From NCBI GenBank assembly GCA_001464585.1, contig LNFF01000015.1:1-64000 (forward strand): 64,000 nt of DNA, in the 5' to 3' direction. The position numbers and the translations under genes are program-made. This stretch comes from Gammaproteobacteria bacterium Ga0077554. GTDB lineage: Bacteria; Pseudomonadota; Gammaproteobacteria; Ga0077554; Ga007554. Of this stretch, positions 9,553 to 18,818 are shown piece after piece (positions within the stretch are counted from its first letter, which is position 1; every line of letters begins with the position of its first letter). The notes under the pieces were generated by a model. That model was not told the origin of the DNA. It did no database searches and was given only the letters and a program-made list of their open reading frames with translations.

Positions 9553-10911
9553 GTGGCAGATTCGCGCGCAGCGGCGTTGGGTGGTCTGGCGGCGGCGGGC
9601 AAGTTTACTGAGCTCAGGCAGCGCCTGTTTTTCCTGCTGGGCGCGCTGATTGTTTATCGCATGGGAACGTTTATCCCGGTTCCCGGTATTGACCCGCACG
9701 CCCTGGCAGCGCTGTTTGAATCGCAGCGCGGCACCATCATCGACATGTTTAACATGTTCTCGGGCGGTGCATTGGAGCGCTTCACGGTTTTTGCCCTGGG
9801 CGTGATGCCCTATATTTCGGCCTCGATCATTCTGCAGTTGTTGACTGTAGTATGGCCGACGCTGGAGAAGCTGAAAAAAGAAGGTGAATCAGGGCGCCGC
9901 AAGATTACCCAGTATACCCGTTACCTGACGGCTGTTTTGGCAACCGGCCAGGCGGGGGGTATTGCCATCGCGCTGCAAAAGCAGCAAATGAATGGTGTAT
10001 CCGTGGTGATAGACCCAGGATATGGCTTCATGATTACCGCTGTGTTGACGCTGGTTGCCGGTGCCATGTTTCTGATGTGGCTGGGCGAGCAGATTACCGA
10101 ACGCGGCATTGGCAATGGTATTTCCATGATTATCTTTGCCGGTATTGTCGCCGGGTTACCGTCGGCGATTGGTGGCACGCTGGAACTGGCACGCACCGGT
10201 GAAATGCATGTGCTGATGGTGTTGACGTTATTTGTCATGGCGTTGGCGGTGACTGCGGGCGTGATTTTTGTTGAGCGCGGGCAGCGGCGTATTACCGTGA
10301 ACTACGCCAAGCGCCAGCAGGGTCGTCAGGTCTATGCTGCGCAGACCAGCCATTTGCCGATGAAGGTCAATATGGCCGGTGTAATTCCGCCGATCTTTGC
10401 CTCAAGCATTATCCTGTTTCCGGGGACAATTGCCGGCATGGCGGGTAATGCCGAGGGCATGGGATGGCTGACGGATCTGTCCAATATGTTGTCGCCTGGA
10501 CAGCCGATTTATGTCATGTTGTATGCCTCAGCCATTATATTTTTCGTATTTTTTTATACAGCCTTGGTGTTTAATCCCAAAGACACGGCAGATAACCTGA
10601 AAAAATCGGGTGCTTTTGTGCCGGGCGTGCGTCCGGGTGACCAGACTGCCAAATATATTGATACGGTTATGACGCGCCTGGCGGTGGCGGGTGCGATTTA
10701 CCTGACGATAGTCTGTCTGTTGCCGGAGTTTTTGATTGTTGGATGGGGGGTGCCATTCTACTTTGGCGGTACTTCCTTGCTGATTATCGTGGTAGTGGTG
10801 ATGGATTTCATGGCTCAGGTGCAGGCACATTTGATGTCCCACCAGTATGAAGGTTTGTTGAAAAAGGCCAACCTCAAGGGGTATGGCGGCGGTGGCGGGT
10901 TGATGCGCTAA
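9553..10911 (+). CDS. secY: Preprotein translocase subunit SecY
   Basis: SecY is the pore-forming subunit of the SecYEG translocon in the inner membrane. It is 452 residues, starting at a GTG directly abutting the rplO stop, with a GAGGG box inside rplO. Ten hydrophobic spans are expected. Visible signatures are [20 protein letters not shown] (plug and TM2 region), [20 protein letters not shown], and cytoplasmic loop 5 with [20 protein letters not shown]. The C-terminus is [15 protein letters not shown]. Its place in the spc operon matches most Gammaproteobacteria. Confidence 0.98.
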   Translation: MADSRAAALGGLAAAGKFTELRQRLFFLLGALIVYRMGTFIPVPGIDPHALAALFESQRGTIIDMFNMFSGGALERFTVFALGVMPYISASIILQLLTVVWPTLEKLKKEGESGRRKITQYTRYLTAVLATGQAGGIAIALQKQQMNGVSVVIDPGYGFMITAVLTLVAGAMFLMWLGEQITERGIGNGISMIIFAGIVAGLPSAIGGTLELARTGEMHVLMVLTLFVMALAVTAGVIFVERGQRRITVNYAKRQQGRQVYAAQTSHLPMKVNMAGVIPPIFASSIILFPGTIAGMAGNAEGMGWLTDLSNMLSPGQPIYVMLYASAIIFFVFFYTALVFNPKDTADNLKKSGAFVPGVRPGDQTAKYIDTVMTRLAVAGAIYLTIVCLLPEFLIVGWGVPFYFGGTSLLIIVVVVMDFMAQVQAHLMSHQYEGLLKKANLKGYGGGGGLMR

Positions 10912-11047
10912 CCGGGTGCGAAGCCTTCGCCCCTGGACGGTTTGGTAGGCTTTCTTGTTGATTTTTAAGTGATTAATGAGTTTTTTTGGGCGGTTATTGT
11001 TGGTCTGCGCCTTAGATAGATTTAGATAGTTTGGTTGGAGAAGAGCG

Positions 11048-11161
11048 ATGAAGGTCCGTGCTTCAGTTAAAAAGATGTGCCGCAATTGTAAGGTGGTGCG
11101 TCGCAAGGGTGTTGTCCGCATTATTTGTTTGGATGCGCGGCATAAACAGCGTCAAGGTTAA
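11048..11161 (+). CDS. rpmJ: 50S ribosomal protein L36, zinc-binding form
   Basis: L36 is the smallest 50S protein. It is 37 residues, beginning [19 protein letters not shown] and ending in HKQRQG. The zinc ligands Cys11, Cys14, Cys27 and His32 are all present, so this is the zinc-containing (C+) type. A TTGGAG ribosome site precedes the ATG. It closes the spc operon, 101 bases before rpsM. Confidence 0.97.
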   Translation: MKVRASVKKMCRNCKVVRRKGVVRIICLDARHKQRQG

Positions 11162-11197
11162 CTGACGTTGTTTGGGTATTTCTCTGTGGGGTATTTA

Positions 11198-11226
11198 TTG
11201 ATTTCCGGCCCTCAGACGACTATAAT
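11198..11226 (+). promoter_or_regulatory. Sigma-70 promoter of the alpha operon
   Basis: TTGATT (11198-11203) and TATAAT (11221-11226) are separated by exactly 17 bases in the rpmJ-rpsM gap. Transcription would begin near 11233, about 30 bases before the rpsM ATG. This is the best -35/-10 pair noticed in the ribosomal cluster. Confidence 0.75.
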
Positions 11227-11262
11227 GGCTAGTTTTACCGGGTATCAATAGCAGGAGAACGC

Positions 11263-11619
11263 ATGGCTCGTATTGCCGGTGTAAATATACCTGTGCAAAA
11301 GCACACGGTTATTGCTTTAACTGCCATTTATGGCATTGGCTCAACCCGTGCGCGCCAGATTTGTGGGGCAGCAGGTATCAAGCCCAATGTGAAGGTCAAA
11401 GAGCTTACCGAAGCCGAGATCGAAGCATTGCGTACAGAAGTAAGCAGGGTTAAGGTGGAAGGCGATTTGCGCCGCGAAGTGTCCATGAGCATCAAACGCT
11501 TGATGGATCTTGGCTGTTACCGTGGGTTGCGTCACCGCCGTGGATTGCCGGTGCGCGGTCAGCGTACCCGTACCAACGCCAGAACCCGCAAGGGTCCACG
11601 CAAGGCGATACGTAAGTAA
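11263..11619 (+). CDS. rpsM: 30S ribosomal protein S13
   Basis: S13 forms intersubunit bridges with L5 and contacts the P-site tRNA. It is 118 residues. [20 protein letters not shown] and [12 protein letters not shown] are at the N-terminus, and [19 protein letters not shown] at the C-terminus. An AGGAG box lies six to seven bases before the ATG. First gene of the alpha operon, with its own promoter. The inferred 5' leader is only about 30 nt, which seems too short for an E. coli-type S4-binding pseudoknot. Confidence 0.98.
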   Translation: MARIAGVNIPVQKHTVIALTAIYGIGSTRARQICGAAGIKPNVKVKELTEAEIEALRTEVSRVKVEGDLRREVSMSIKRLMDLGCYRGLRHRRGLPVRGQRTRTNARTRKGPRKAIRK

Positions 11620-11661
11620 CCCCCTGTAAGATAAGCTGAAATAGCAGTTTAGGAAATCGAT

Positions 11662-12051
11662 ATGGCAAAAGTAGCTACGCGTACTCGTAAACGTGTAAAA
11701 AAGAATGTGGTTGATGGGGTTGCGCATATTTACGCTTCTTTCAACAACACCATTATTACGATTACTGATCGCCAGGGCAATGCCTTGTCATGGGCGACGT
11801 CAGGCAGTTCCGGATTCCGTGGATCGCGCAAGAGCACGCCTTTTGCTGCACAGGTTGCGGCTGAAAAAGCGGCTAACATTGCGCAGGAATTTGGCATGAA
11901 GAATGTTGATGTTCTTGTGAAGGGTCCTGGCCCCGGCCGGGAGTCTGCGGTACGTGCGCTGCATGCAGTTGGCTTTAAGGTCAATAGCATTACAGATGTC
12001 ACCCCGATTCCGCACAATGGTTGCCGTCCGCCTAAAAAGCGTCGCGTTTGA
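11662..12051 (+). CDS. rpsK: 30S ribosomal protein S11
   Basis: S11 lines the platform of the 30S subunit near the mRNA exit. It is 129 residues. [20 protein letters not shown] (about residues 15-34), [13 protein letters not shown] and the C-terminal [12 protein letters not shown] are universal. A 70-base gap with a duplicated hairpin (12056-12101) separates it from rpsD. Confidence 0.98.
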   Translation: MAKVATRTRKRVKKNVVDGVAHIYASFNNTIITITDRQGNALSWATSGSSGFRGSRKSTPFAAQVAAEKAANIAQEFGMKNVDVLVKGPGPGRESAVRALHAVGFKVNSITDVTPIPHNGCRPPKKRRV

Positions 12052-12055
12052 ATTC

Positions 12056-12101
12056 AAGGCTCCTGTGGAGCCAAACTTAAGGTTCCCCTGGGAGCCAAAC
12101 G
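12056..12101 (+). repeat. Two tandem 23-nt hairpin units between rpsK and rpsD
   Basis: Units at 12056-12078 and 12079-12101 share the frame AAGG-Y-TCC...GGAGCCAAAC. Unit 1 pairs GGCTCC with GGAGCC; unit 2 pairs GGTTCCC with GGGAGCC, retaining the stem with one G-T pair. They lie about 20 bases before the rpsD GTG. Confidence 0.6.
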
Positions 12102-12121
12102 AGTAAAGTTGGAGAGTAGTT

Positions 12122-12748
12122 GTGGCCAAATACACTGGTTCGAAATGCCGCTTGTGCCGTCGTGAAGGCGAGAAGCTCTTTCTCAAGGGCGAGAAATGCT
12201 ATACAGCCAAGTGTGCTGTTGAAAAACGCACGTCTGCGCCGGGTCAGCATGGCGCGAAGAAATCCCGCCTGACGGATTACGCAGGCCAGTTGCGCGCCAA
12301 ACAGAAACTGCGCCGTATTTACGGCATGCTGGAAGGCCAGTTCCGTCTTTATTACAAGGAAGCCGAGCGCCGCAAGGGTTCGACAGGTGAGCAGTTGCTG
12401 CAATTGCTGGAGCGCCGCCTGGATAATGTGGTATACCGCATGGGTTTTGGTGCTTCACGCAGTGAGGCGCGCCAGTTGGTGCGTCATAACGGCATTACCG
12501 TTAATGGCAAGAAGGTCAATATTCCTGCGTACCTGGTTAGCCCCAGCGATGTTATCGCCATTGCCGAAAAATCAAAGAAGCAGTTACGCGTGCAGGCAGC
12601 ACTGGCATTTGCCCAGCAGCGCGGTTTTGCGAGCTGGATTGATGTTGATGTTGAAAAAATGCAGGGCGTCTTCAAAGCCATTCCAGAACGTAGTGATTTG
12701 CCGTCCGATATTAATGAGAACCTGGTAGTGGAGCTTTACTCCAAGTAA
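12122..12748 (+). CDS. rpsD: 30S ribosomal protein S4, zinc-ligand form
   Basis: S4 nucleates 30S assembly and in E. coli represses the alpha operon. It is 208 residues from a GTG start with GGAGAGTAG upstream. Four N-terminal cysteines, Cys9, Cys12, Cys26 and Cys31, form a C-x2-C-x13-C-x4-C set like the zinc-bound S4 of other bacteria; E. coli S4 lacks this set. The S4 RNA-binding fold is visible from [20 protein letters not shown] (about residues 98-117) to [14 protein letters not shown]. Confidence 0.97.
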   Translation: MAKYTGSKCRLCRREGEKLFLKGEKCYTAKCAVEKRTSAPGQHGAKKSRLTDYAGQLRAKQKLRRIYGMLEGQFRLYYKEAERRKGSTGEQLLQLLERRLDNVVYRMGFGASRSEARQLVRHNGITVNGKKVNIPAYLVSPSDVIAIAEKSKKQLRVQAALAFAQQRGFASWIDVDVEKMQGVFKAIPERSDLPSDINENLVVELYSK

Positions 12749-12814
12749 TCATGTGCTCCAGTAACAACTGGGGATGGATGAAGTACGTCACGCTTAACAT
12801 AAGAGAGGAATAAC

Positions 12815-13816
12815 ATGCAGGGTTCGGTATTCGAGTTTCTGAAACCGCGTCTGGTGGATGTCCATGTCATTAGTGGCATGCGTGCCAAGGTGACGCTGGA
12901 GCCCTTGGAGCGTGGTTTTGGCCACACGCTGGGGAATGCGTTGCGGCGCATCTTGTTGTCTTCAATGCCGGGTTGCGCGGTGGTTGAGGCCGAGATTGAA
13001 GGCGTGCTGCATGAATACACCAGCATGGAAGGCGTGCAGGAAGATATTATTGATATCCTGCTGAACCTGAAGGGGTTGGCGTTGCGTATGCATGGCCGTG
13101 ATGAGGCCTGGTTGACGCTCAACAAGAAGGGCGCAGGCCCGGTGTTGGCGCGCGACATTGAGTTGAGCCATGACATTGAGCTGGTTAATCCCAATCATGT
13201 GATTGCCAATCTCACCAAGCAGGGTGAGCTCAAAATGAAGCTCAAAGTAATGCGTGGGCGTGGTTATCAGCCGGCGTCCAACCGTAACAACACTGAAGAT
13301 ACTGGCCATGCGATTGGCAGATTGCAGTTGGATGCGTCGTTTAATCCCGTGCGTCGCGTTTCTTATGTGGTTGAGAGCGCCCGTGTTGAGCAGCGCACCG
13401 ACCTTGACAAGCTGGTGATTGATATCGAGACCAACGGCACGATTGATCCGGAAGAGGCAATTCGCCGCGCCGCGACGATCCTGCAGGAACAGTTGTATGT
13501 GTTCGTTGATCTGAAGGGCAAAGAAGAGTCACAGACCGCTGTGAAGGAAATGGAAGTTGATCCTATCCTGTTACGTCCGGTGGATGATCTGGAGTTGACG
13601 GTACGTTCCGCCAACTGCCTGAAGGCTGAAAATATTTATTACATCGGTGATTTGATTCAGCGCACCGAAGTTGAGTTGTTGAAGACCCCCAACCTGGGCA
13701 AGAAATCTTTGACCGAGATCAAGGAAGTATTGGCTGCTCATGGCTTGTCATTGGGCATGCGTCTGGAAAACTGGCCACCGGCCGGTTTGCAGAAGAAAGA
13801 AAAAGCCTCGGCTTAA
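12815..13816 (+). CDS. rpoA: RNA polymerase subunit alpha
   Basis: Alpha dimerises to nucleate RNA polymerase assembly and contacts UP elements and activators. It is 333 residues. The N-terminal domain has [20 protein letters not shown] (about residues 28-47). The C-terminal domain has [20 protein letters not shown] (about residues 263-282), the DNA- and activator-contacting surface, and [15 protein letters not shown]. An AGAGAGGAA box precedes the start. Confidence 0.98.
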   Translation: MQGSVFEFLKPRLVDVHVISGMRAKVTLEPLERGFGHTLGNALRRILLSSMPGCAVVEAEIEGVLHEYTSMEGVQEDIIDILLNLKGLALRMHGRDEAWLTLNKKGAGPVLARDIELSHDIELVNPNHVIANLTKQGELKMKLKVMRGRGYQPASNRNNTEDTGHAIGRLQLDASFNPVRRVSYVVESARVEQRTDLDKLVIDIETNGTIDPEEAIRRAATILQEQLYVFVDLKGKEESQTAVKEMEVDPILLRPVDDLELTVRSANCLKAENIYYIGDLIQRTEVELLKTPNLGKKSLTEIKEVLAAHGLSLGMRLENWPPAGLQKKEKASA

Positions 13817-13829
13817 TCTGGGGTGTTGA

Positions 13830-13857
13830 GAATGCTGAAAGCGGTTATTCAGCATTC
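13830..13857 (+). other. Hairpin between rpoA and rplQ
   Basis: Ten-base perfect arms GAATGCTGAA (13830-13839) and TTCAGCATTC (13848-13857) enclose eight bases. No T-run follows. It sits in the 128-base rpoA-rplQ gap and may be an mRNA processing or stability element. Confidence 0.5.
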
Positions 13858-13944
13858 CTGTTAAGTGATTAGGTAATTAAGATGCTGCGGCATCGGCAGG
13901 TGGACGCTCTGTGTGGCGAGTCACGGCTTTAAGGAAGTTTAACC

Positions 13945-14343
13945 ATGCGTCATCGTAATTCTGGTCGTCAATTAAGCCGTAATAGCACGCATCGCAACGC
14001 GATGTTGCAGAATATGGCGGTATCCTTGCTGCGTCATGAGATTATCAAAACCACCTTGCCCAAGGCCAAAGAGTTGCGCCGTGTGGCGGAGCCTTTGATT
14101 ACCCTGGCGAAGATTGATAATGTTTCCAAGCGCCGTTTAGCGTTTGCGCGTTTGCGTGACCGTGACATTGTGACCAAGCTGTTTAATGAGCTTGCACCGC
14201 GTTACAAGACACGTCCGGGTGGTTATCTGCGGATTCTCAAGTGTGGCTTCCGCTCCGGTGACAATGCCCCGATGGCGATTGTGGAGCTGATGGATCGTCC
14301 TGAGGCTTCTGTTAATACACAAGCGCCGGTTGCTGCGGAGTAG
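13945..14343 (+). CDS. rplQ: 50S ribosomal protein L17
   Basis: L17 is a 50S protein near the tunnel exit. It is 132 residues. [20 protein letters not shown] is the N-terminal signature, followed by [20 protein letters not shown] and [20 protein letters not shown]. The last 15 or so residues are a variable tail. It is the last gene of the alpha operon and is followed 16 bases later by a strong terminator. Confidence 0.98.
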   Translation: MRHRNSGRQLSRNSTHRNAMLQNMAVSLLRHEIIKTTLPKAKELRRVAEPLITLAKIDNVSKRRLAFARLRDRDIVTKLFNELAPRYKTRPGGYLRILKCGFRSGDNAPMAIVELMDRPEASVNTQAPVAAE

Positions 14344-14359
14344 TTTTCTGCACATGACC

Positions 14360-14400
14360 AGACATAAAAAAACCGGGCAATGCCCGGTTTTTTTATGTCT
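14360..14400 (+). terminator. Bidirectional intrinsic terminator after rplQ
   Basis: A perfect 20-bp inverted repeat (14360-14379 and 14381-14400) has a GC core CCGGGCA/TGCCCGG followed by T7, with A7 on the opposite side. It can terminate transcription in either direction and closes the ribosomal cluster. Confidence 0.93.
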
Positions 14401-14461
14401 GGTGAAATGGTTTTTAACCCAGATTTTTTCCATTAGGTGCCTTATCATGAAACGTTCAAAA

Positions 14462-14525
14462 CAAGATCCCTCACTGCGTTCGGGATGACGGTTCCCTGTC
14501 ATTTCGACCACCGGGAGAAATCTTG
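14462..14525. repeat. GTCATTTCGA-family dispersed repeat, copy 1
   Basis: It has ends CAAGAT/ATCTTG. The right half reads TGTCATTTCGACCACCGGGA, almost the same as the reverse complement of the right arm of copy 2 (36211-36294). The left half is the related TCGGGATGAC variant. It lies between the rplQ terminator and nudF in a 239-base gap with no gene. Confidence 0.6.
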
Positions 14526-14639
14526 CTTCATTTCCGCGCTCTTTGGGGAAAAATACCCGAATTTTAATAAGGTGATCCTGAGTGAATATTCCAGTTTACA
14601 TGCGCGGAGTACAATCAAAAGGTTTGTGAGAGGTAGTCA

Positions 14640-15242
14640 ATGAACGAGACCGATGTAGAGATTCTGGAGCGCGTGGTGTGCTACCAGGGGTATTTCCGGA
14701 TAGAGCGTTATCGTGTGCGGCATCGGTTGTTTGGTGGTGGATGGAGCGGTGTAATATCACGCGAGTTGTTTGAGCGCGGTCATGCGGCGGCGGTGTTGCC
14801 GTATGATCCGGTGCTGGATCGCGTGGTGCTGATCGAGCAGTTTCGCGTGGGCGCATTATCTGCACCAGGCGGGCCGTGGTTGATGGAGATTGTGGCCGGT
14901 GTGATAGATGCTGATGAAACGGGGCAGCAGGTAGCGTATCGGGAAGCGCAAGAGGAAGCGAATTGCACATTGCAGGCGTTGTTGCCGGTGTGTGAATATC
15001 TGGCAAGCCCAGGTGGTACATCGGAGCGCATCAGTTTATTTTGCGGCAAGGTAGATGCGTCGCAGGCGGGGGGTATTTATGGTTTGCCGGAGGAGGGGGA
15101 GGATATTCGGGTGCTGACGATGCCTTTTGATGAGGCGTTCGCGTGTATGCGTGAAGGGAAAATTAATTCAGCGAGTGCGATTATTGCGTTGCAGTGGTTA
15201 GCGATGAACCGGGAGAGTGTACGTAAGCAGTGGGGTGAGTGA
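14640..15242 (+). CDS. nudF: ADP-ribose pyrophosphatase, Nudix family
   Basis: This Nudix hydrolase should split ADP-ribose into AMP and ribose 5-phosphate. It is 200 residues, close to the NudF length. The Nudix box runs from Gly87 through Glu93 to the metal-binding REAQEEAN (101-108). The preceding FRVGALSAPGGPWLMEIVAG and following YLASPGGTSERISLFCG (about 119-135) are NudF-subfamily features. GAGAGGTAG precedes the ATG. It stands alone after the ribosomal terminator. Confidence 0.9.
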   Translation: MNETDVEILERVVCYQGYFRIERYRVRHRLFGGGWSGVISRELFERGHAAAVLPYDPVLDRVVLIEQFRVGALSAPGGPWLMEIVAGVIDADETGQQVAYREAQEEANCTLQALLPVCEYLASPGGTSERISLFCGKVDASQAGGIYGLPEEGEDIRVLTMPFDEAFACMREGKINSASAIIALQWLAMNRESVRKQWGE

Positions 15243-15251
15243 AGTATAGGG

Positions 15252-15318
15252 TTGGCGAATCACGCTCAGGGAATTATCCGTCATGTGTTCTGCCCGGCGC
15301 AGATAGCTGCCGCCAAAT
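15252..15318 (-). pseudogene. Remnant copy of the 3' end of the fructosamine-kinase-like gene
   Basis: These 67 bases align without gaps to 16748-16814, the last codons of the kinase gene; the final 18 bases (15301-15318 against 16797-16814) are identical and about 54 of 67 match overall. Read on the minus strand it gives GGSYLRRAEHM, against GGSYLRQAEHM in the intact gene, but the true stop has changed. The two copies bracket the nuclease-like gene as direct repeats. Confidence 0.75.
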
Positions 15319-15392
15319 TAAAGAAACTGAAGCCAAGCCGGGTCAGGTTTGATGGCCTGGTTTCGGCTATCGTCCTGACACTATCGTCTTTC

Positions 15393-16502
15393 CTAGAACG
15401 GGATGTCATCGTCTTCAAACTCGAATGGCCCGTTGTAGCGGTAGACTTTCTGGAGCGCTTTGGCGACATGCCCTTTGGCGTTGGCATCAGAATTCAGGAT
15501 TCGAGCGCCCTCAGTTCCGAACTGACCATAGACTTGTGCTGATTCCTTTGGATTGCTCCAGAAGATATTTATTGATTCTGGCTCAGGGGCCTTCAGGTTA
15601 TGCTGAAAGAATGGACCTATAATGTGCCATCTCGACTCTTTGCGGAAATCTTCAATCAGTACGCTGACGCGCTTGCCGTCTTTCATGATGTCTCGGTAGA
15701 ACGCGTTGCACTCGGAATCAAACCACTGGCAGTTCGCCGAGTGAAGCGTGCCATATTCAGGCAAGACGTCTGCAAACGTGTCTGCACGAATGAATCGAAT
15801 CCGTGAGACCGACTCGCGCTTCTTGATGATGTACTGTGCAATATAGTGTTCACCATTAACCGGTACTGCATCAACTGCTTGTCCGGTAAACATCAAACGG
15901 ATGAGGTCAGTGTCGACGACTGAGAGTAGGTTGAACTGATAGATAGCTGGTGTCTTCTTGCGCTGAGGTAAGGCGCCCAGTTCGTAAGCCTGTGCCTTCA
16001 TCAGTGAGGTAACCGCAGCGAAGATACTCTTGTCATTCTGGGGCGATCCAGATGTCTTATTCATTTCCTGGAATGCAAATACTTCAACCGCAGGCGTTTG
16101 GAGTGCGTTCTTTACACCCAGCCGGATGGCGTCCTCGTGGTATCGCTTCGCGGCACCAGCCCCAGCTAGTTGATGCATGATCGCTTTGTCATTTGACCAT
16201 GCGTGAAGTGGCTGCCAATCGGAGTTCGGGTCCTTCAGGTTTATTTCCCGAGCGAGCAATGCCCAAAGGTTATTATCACTCTTCTTGCAGCTGATAATTA
16301 GCGTCGTGTAGACGTCAAAGTGCTGGATTTTGGATGTTTGGTATGCGACAAGATCTATTTCGCGAATTGATTCTTCCGCATCATCTACGTAATACTTGTT
16401 GCTGATGACCGTCCACTTTGCGGCTTTCAGCAGTTGCGCGATGCGGTTCTCAAGTACGAACCCTGTCTTCTCAATCTGCGCAGGGAGGTGCTCATATGTC
16501 AT
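15393..16502 (-). CDS. Unknown protein with nuclease-like N-terminus and an SSB-like C-terminal tail
   Basis: I do not recognise this 369-residue protein as a named family. Its N-terminus looks like a restriction-endonuclease-like (PD-(D/E)xK) fold: Glu18 in a helix, REIDLVA with Asp50, then LIISCKKS with Lys73. The usual Glu of ExK is Ser71, so catalysis is uncertain. The middle has no motif I can name. The last ten residues are FEFEDDDIPF, nearly the acidic tail of single-stranded DNA-binding protein SSB that recruits repair enzymes. The gene is bracketed by direct repeats of the neighbouring kinase 3' end, suggesting acquisition as a unit. A genome-maintenance or defence role is inference only. 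Confidence 0.75.
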   Translation of the reverse strand: MTYEHLPAQIEKTGFVLENRIAQLLKAAKWTVISNKYYVDDAEESIREIDLVAYQTSKIQHFDVYTTLIISCKKSDNNLWALLAREINLKDPNSDWQPLHAWSNDKAIMHQLAGAGAAKRYHEDAIRLGVKNALQTPAVEVFAFQEMNKTSGSPQNDKSIFAAVTSLMKAQAYELGALPQRKKTPAIYQFNLLSVVDTDLIRLMFTGQAVDAVPVNGEHYIAQYIIKKRESVSRIRFIRADTFADVLPEYGTLHSANCQWFDSECNAFYRDIMKDGKRVSVLIEDFRKESRWHIIGPFFQHNLKAPEPESINIFWSNPKESAQVYGQFGTEGARILNSDANAKGHVAKALQKVYRYNGPFEFEDDDIPF

Positions 16503-16747
16503 TTGTGCGGCCTAACGAAGTAGATGCCAGTAAAATACCTAAAATTTATCAGTCTGTCATCTAAAGCTGGATTTAACTATACTTTTTATTTGGGATCAAT
16601 GCCAGCCTTGTTTCAGTGGCGACCATTTTCATTTTTTAGCACACCTTTGGTTTTATCAATGCCACACACCCAAAATCTCCTTAAATTATTAGAATAAGTT
16701 CAGGTAAAACTGGGTATGTTCGAGGTGGCATATTGACCATCGATTGT

Positions 16748-17644
16748 TTAGCGAATCTCACTCAACAATCTGTCAATCATGTGTTCCGCCTGGCGCAGAT
16801 AGCTGCCGCCAAATAAGTTCAGATGATTCAGAATATGATATAGGTTGTAAAGGATTTTGCGGGTCTTAAAGTCAGTATCCAGCGGATACGCATCACGATA
16901 GGCGTGATAAAAGTTTTCTGAAAATCCGCCGAAGAGTTCGGTCATGGCAAGGTCGGTTTCGCGGTCGCCGTAATAGATGGCAGGGTCAAAAATGACTGGG
17001 CTATCTTGTGCGTCGATCCCGTAGTTTCCTGACCATAAATCACCGTGCAGTAAGGAGGGTGTGGGTCGGTAGTTTGTAAAGAATATGGGGATATCTGCGA
17101 GTAATTGTTCACCTTTGCGTTGCAGTGCGCCGGTGTATCCGTGGTGTGCGGCTAATGATAATTGAACGCCGAGGCGATGCTCGCGCCAGAAGTGTGGCCA
17201 GTGATCATGCTCGGTGTTGATTTGGGGTGTGGTGCCAAGGGTGTTGTTGATCCGCCAGCCATAGCGCGGTGCGGTGACACGATGCAGTTGCGCAAGCTGG
17301 TGACCGAGGCGCACTTGATTTTGTGCGGTGCTGTTGCTGGCAAGTTCGATATATTCCATCGCCAGATACGCGCTGCTTTCTCCTGTGCCCCAGCATATCG
17401 GTTGCGGTACGCGAATAATTTTTGTCTGTGCTATTTCACGCAGCCCTGCCGCCTCAGCCTCGAACATGCTGATGCGGGCGGTGGTGTTCAGCTTTACGAA
17501 ATATTGAGCGCCGTTGCGATCTGCGATGACATAGGCGGCATTAACGTCGCCGCCGGATACCGGGCGTTGCGTGTGGAGTATAAACGGTGCGTGGATTGCC
17601 GCTGAGATGTCAGCGGCAATCGCTGTCGCCGTTTTTGGTGTCAT
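16748..17644 (-). CDS. Fructosamine kinase family protein
   Basis: Members of this family phosphorylate ketosamine adducts of sugars on proteins or amines, starting deglycation. It is 298 residues with a protein-kinase-like fold. Lys51 (FVKL) and Glu62 in FEAEAAGL form the nucleotide-site pair. The catalytic loop is HGDLWSGN (200-207), and FDPAIYYGDRETDLA (219-233) supplies the metal-binding Asp220. The C-terminal NLYHILNHLNLFGGSYLRQA is also family-typical. Its ATG overlaps the tal stop by four bases, so it is coupled to transaldolase, a plausible sugar-phosphate link. Confidence 0.9.
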   Translation of the reverse strand: MTPKTATAIAADISAAIHAPFILHTQRPVSGGDVNAAYVIADRNGAQYFVKLNTTARISMFEAEAAGLREIAQTKIIRVPQPICWGTGESSAYLAMEYIELASNSTAQNQVRLGHQLAQLHRVTAPRYGWRINNTLGTTPQINTEHDHWPHFWREHRLGVQLSLAAHHGYTGALQRKGEQLLADIPIFFTNYRPTPSLLHGDLWSGNYGIDAQDSPVIFDPAIYYGDRETDLAMTELFGGFSENFYHAYRDAYPLDTDFKTRKILYNLYHILNHLNLFGGSYLRQAEHMIDRLLSEIR

Positions 17645-18789
17645 GCGCTGGCGCGTTTTTGCGGGGTCATTGCGGCCACTTTGCTGTCAATGGCGGTGAG
17701 TAATGTTTTGAATGAGCCGAGGAATGATTCCACGCCTTCATCTTCGAGTTGCAGGGTGACGGCATCAATGCTAATGCCCAGGCTTTGGATCAGATCGAGG
17801 CTGGCGCGGGCTTCATCTACGCCGTCTTTCAATGTGGAGCGCACTTTGCCGTGTTCCTTGAATGCTTTGTACGTGGCAGGCGGAATGGTGTTGACCGTGT
17901 CGGGCCCGATCAACATTTCGATGTACATGACATCACTGTAAGCAGGATTTTTTACGCCGGTGCTGGCCCACAGCAGGCGTTGTGCATGCGCGCCCGCTTT
18001 GCGCAGTTGTTCAAAGCGCGGCGTTGAGAAATAGCGTTCATATGATTGGTAGGCGAGTTTGGCATTGGCAATGGCGGCCTTGCCTTGTGCGTTCTTGATG
18101 CGCACATGTTGTGCGGGCGGCGCGGTTTTTAGTTTTTCATCAAGCAGTTTGTCAATCAATGTATCAACACGGCTCACAAAGAAGCTGGCAACGGAGGCGA
18201 TTTTATGTAAAGGCTTGCCATTTTTGTGTGCCAACTCCAGGCCGGCAATATAGGCTTCAATGACTTCTTCGTAACGCGCTACAGAGAATAGCAGCGTCAC
18301 ATTAACATTAATGCCATCGGCAATCAGTGCGGTGATGACGGGCAATCCTTCTTTGGTCGCGGGCACTTTAATCATCAAATTCGGGCGATTCACGCGTGCG
18401 GCTAAACGGCGCGCTTCGGCAACGGTGCTGGGGGTGTCATGGGCAAGATCGGGCGACACTTCTAGGCTGATCATGCCGTCACTCCCGCCCGTTTGATCAT
18501 ATACGGGGCGCAGTAAATCAGCGGCCTGCTGAATGTCTTCTATCGCCAGGCTAAAGAATAAATCACGGCTGTTTTGTTTGGGATTGTGTTCGAGTAAATG
18601 CGCCAGCGCATCGTCATAATCTTTGCTGCCGTTAATGGCTTTTTCAAAAATGGTGGGGTTGGATGTAACGCCTTTCAGCCCGTCTTCACGGATCATGCGC
18701 TCCAGCTCCCCGGACCGCAGCATGCTGCGTTGAATGTTGTCATACCAGGGACTTTGCCCGAAATTTTGCAGCTCCACCAATGGATTCAT
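17641..18789 (-). CDS. tal: Transaldolase
   Basis: Transaldolase exchanges dihydroxyacetone units between sugar phosphates in the nonoxidative pentose phosphate pathway. It is 382 residues, the longer form found in many bacteria rather than the 316-residue E. coli TalB type. The signature TSNPTIFEKAI is at 42-52, and the Schiff-base lysine is predicted as Lys141 in LMIKVPATKEGL. The C-terminus has the LQLEDEGVESF element. A GGAGAAACAACC site precedes the ATG, and a perfect short palindrome (18819-18835) lies about 30 bases upstream. First gene of a two-gene operon with the kinase. Confidence 0.95.
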   Translation of the reverse strand: MNPLVELQNFGQSPWYDNIQRSMLRSGELERMIREDGLKGVTSNPTIFEKAINGSKDYDDALAHLLEHNPKQNSRDLFFSLAIEDIQQAADLLRPVYDQTGGSDGMISLEVSPDLAHDTPSTVAEARRLAARVNRPNLMIKVPATKEGLPVITALIADGINVNVTLLFSVARYEEVIEAYIAGLELAHKNGKPLHKIASVASFFVSRVDTLIDKLLDEKLKTAPPAQHVRIKNAQGKAAIANAKLAYQSYERYFSTPRFEQLRKAGAHAQRLLWASTGVKNPAYSDVMYIEMLIGPDTVNTIPPATYKAFKEHGKVRSTLKDGVDEARASLDLIQSLGISIDAVTLQLEDEGVESFLGSFKTLLTAIDSKVAAMTPQKRASA

Positions 18790-18818
18790 GGTTGTTTCTC
18801 CCTCGTTATTTATCTATG

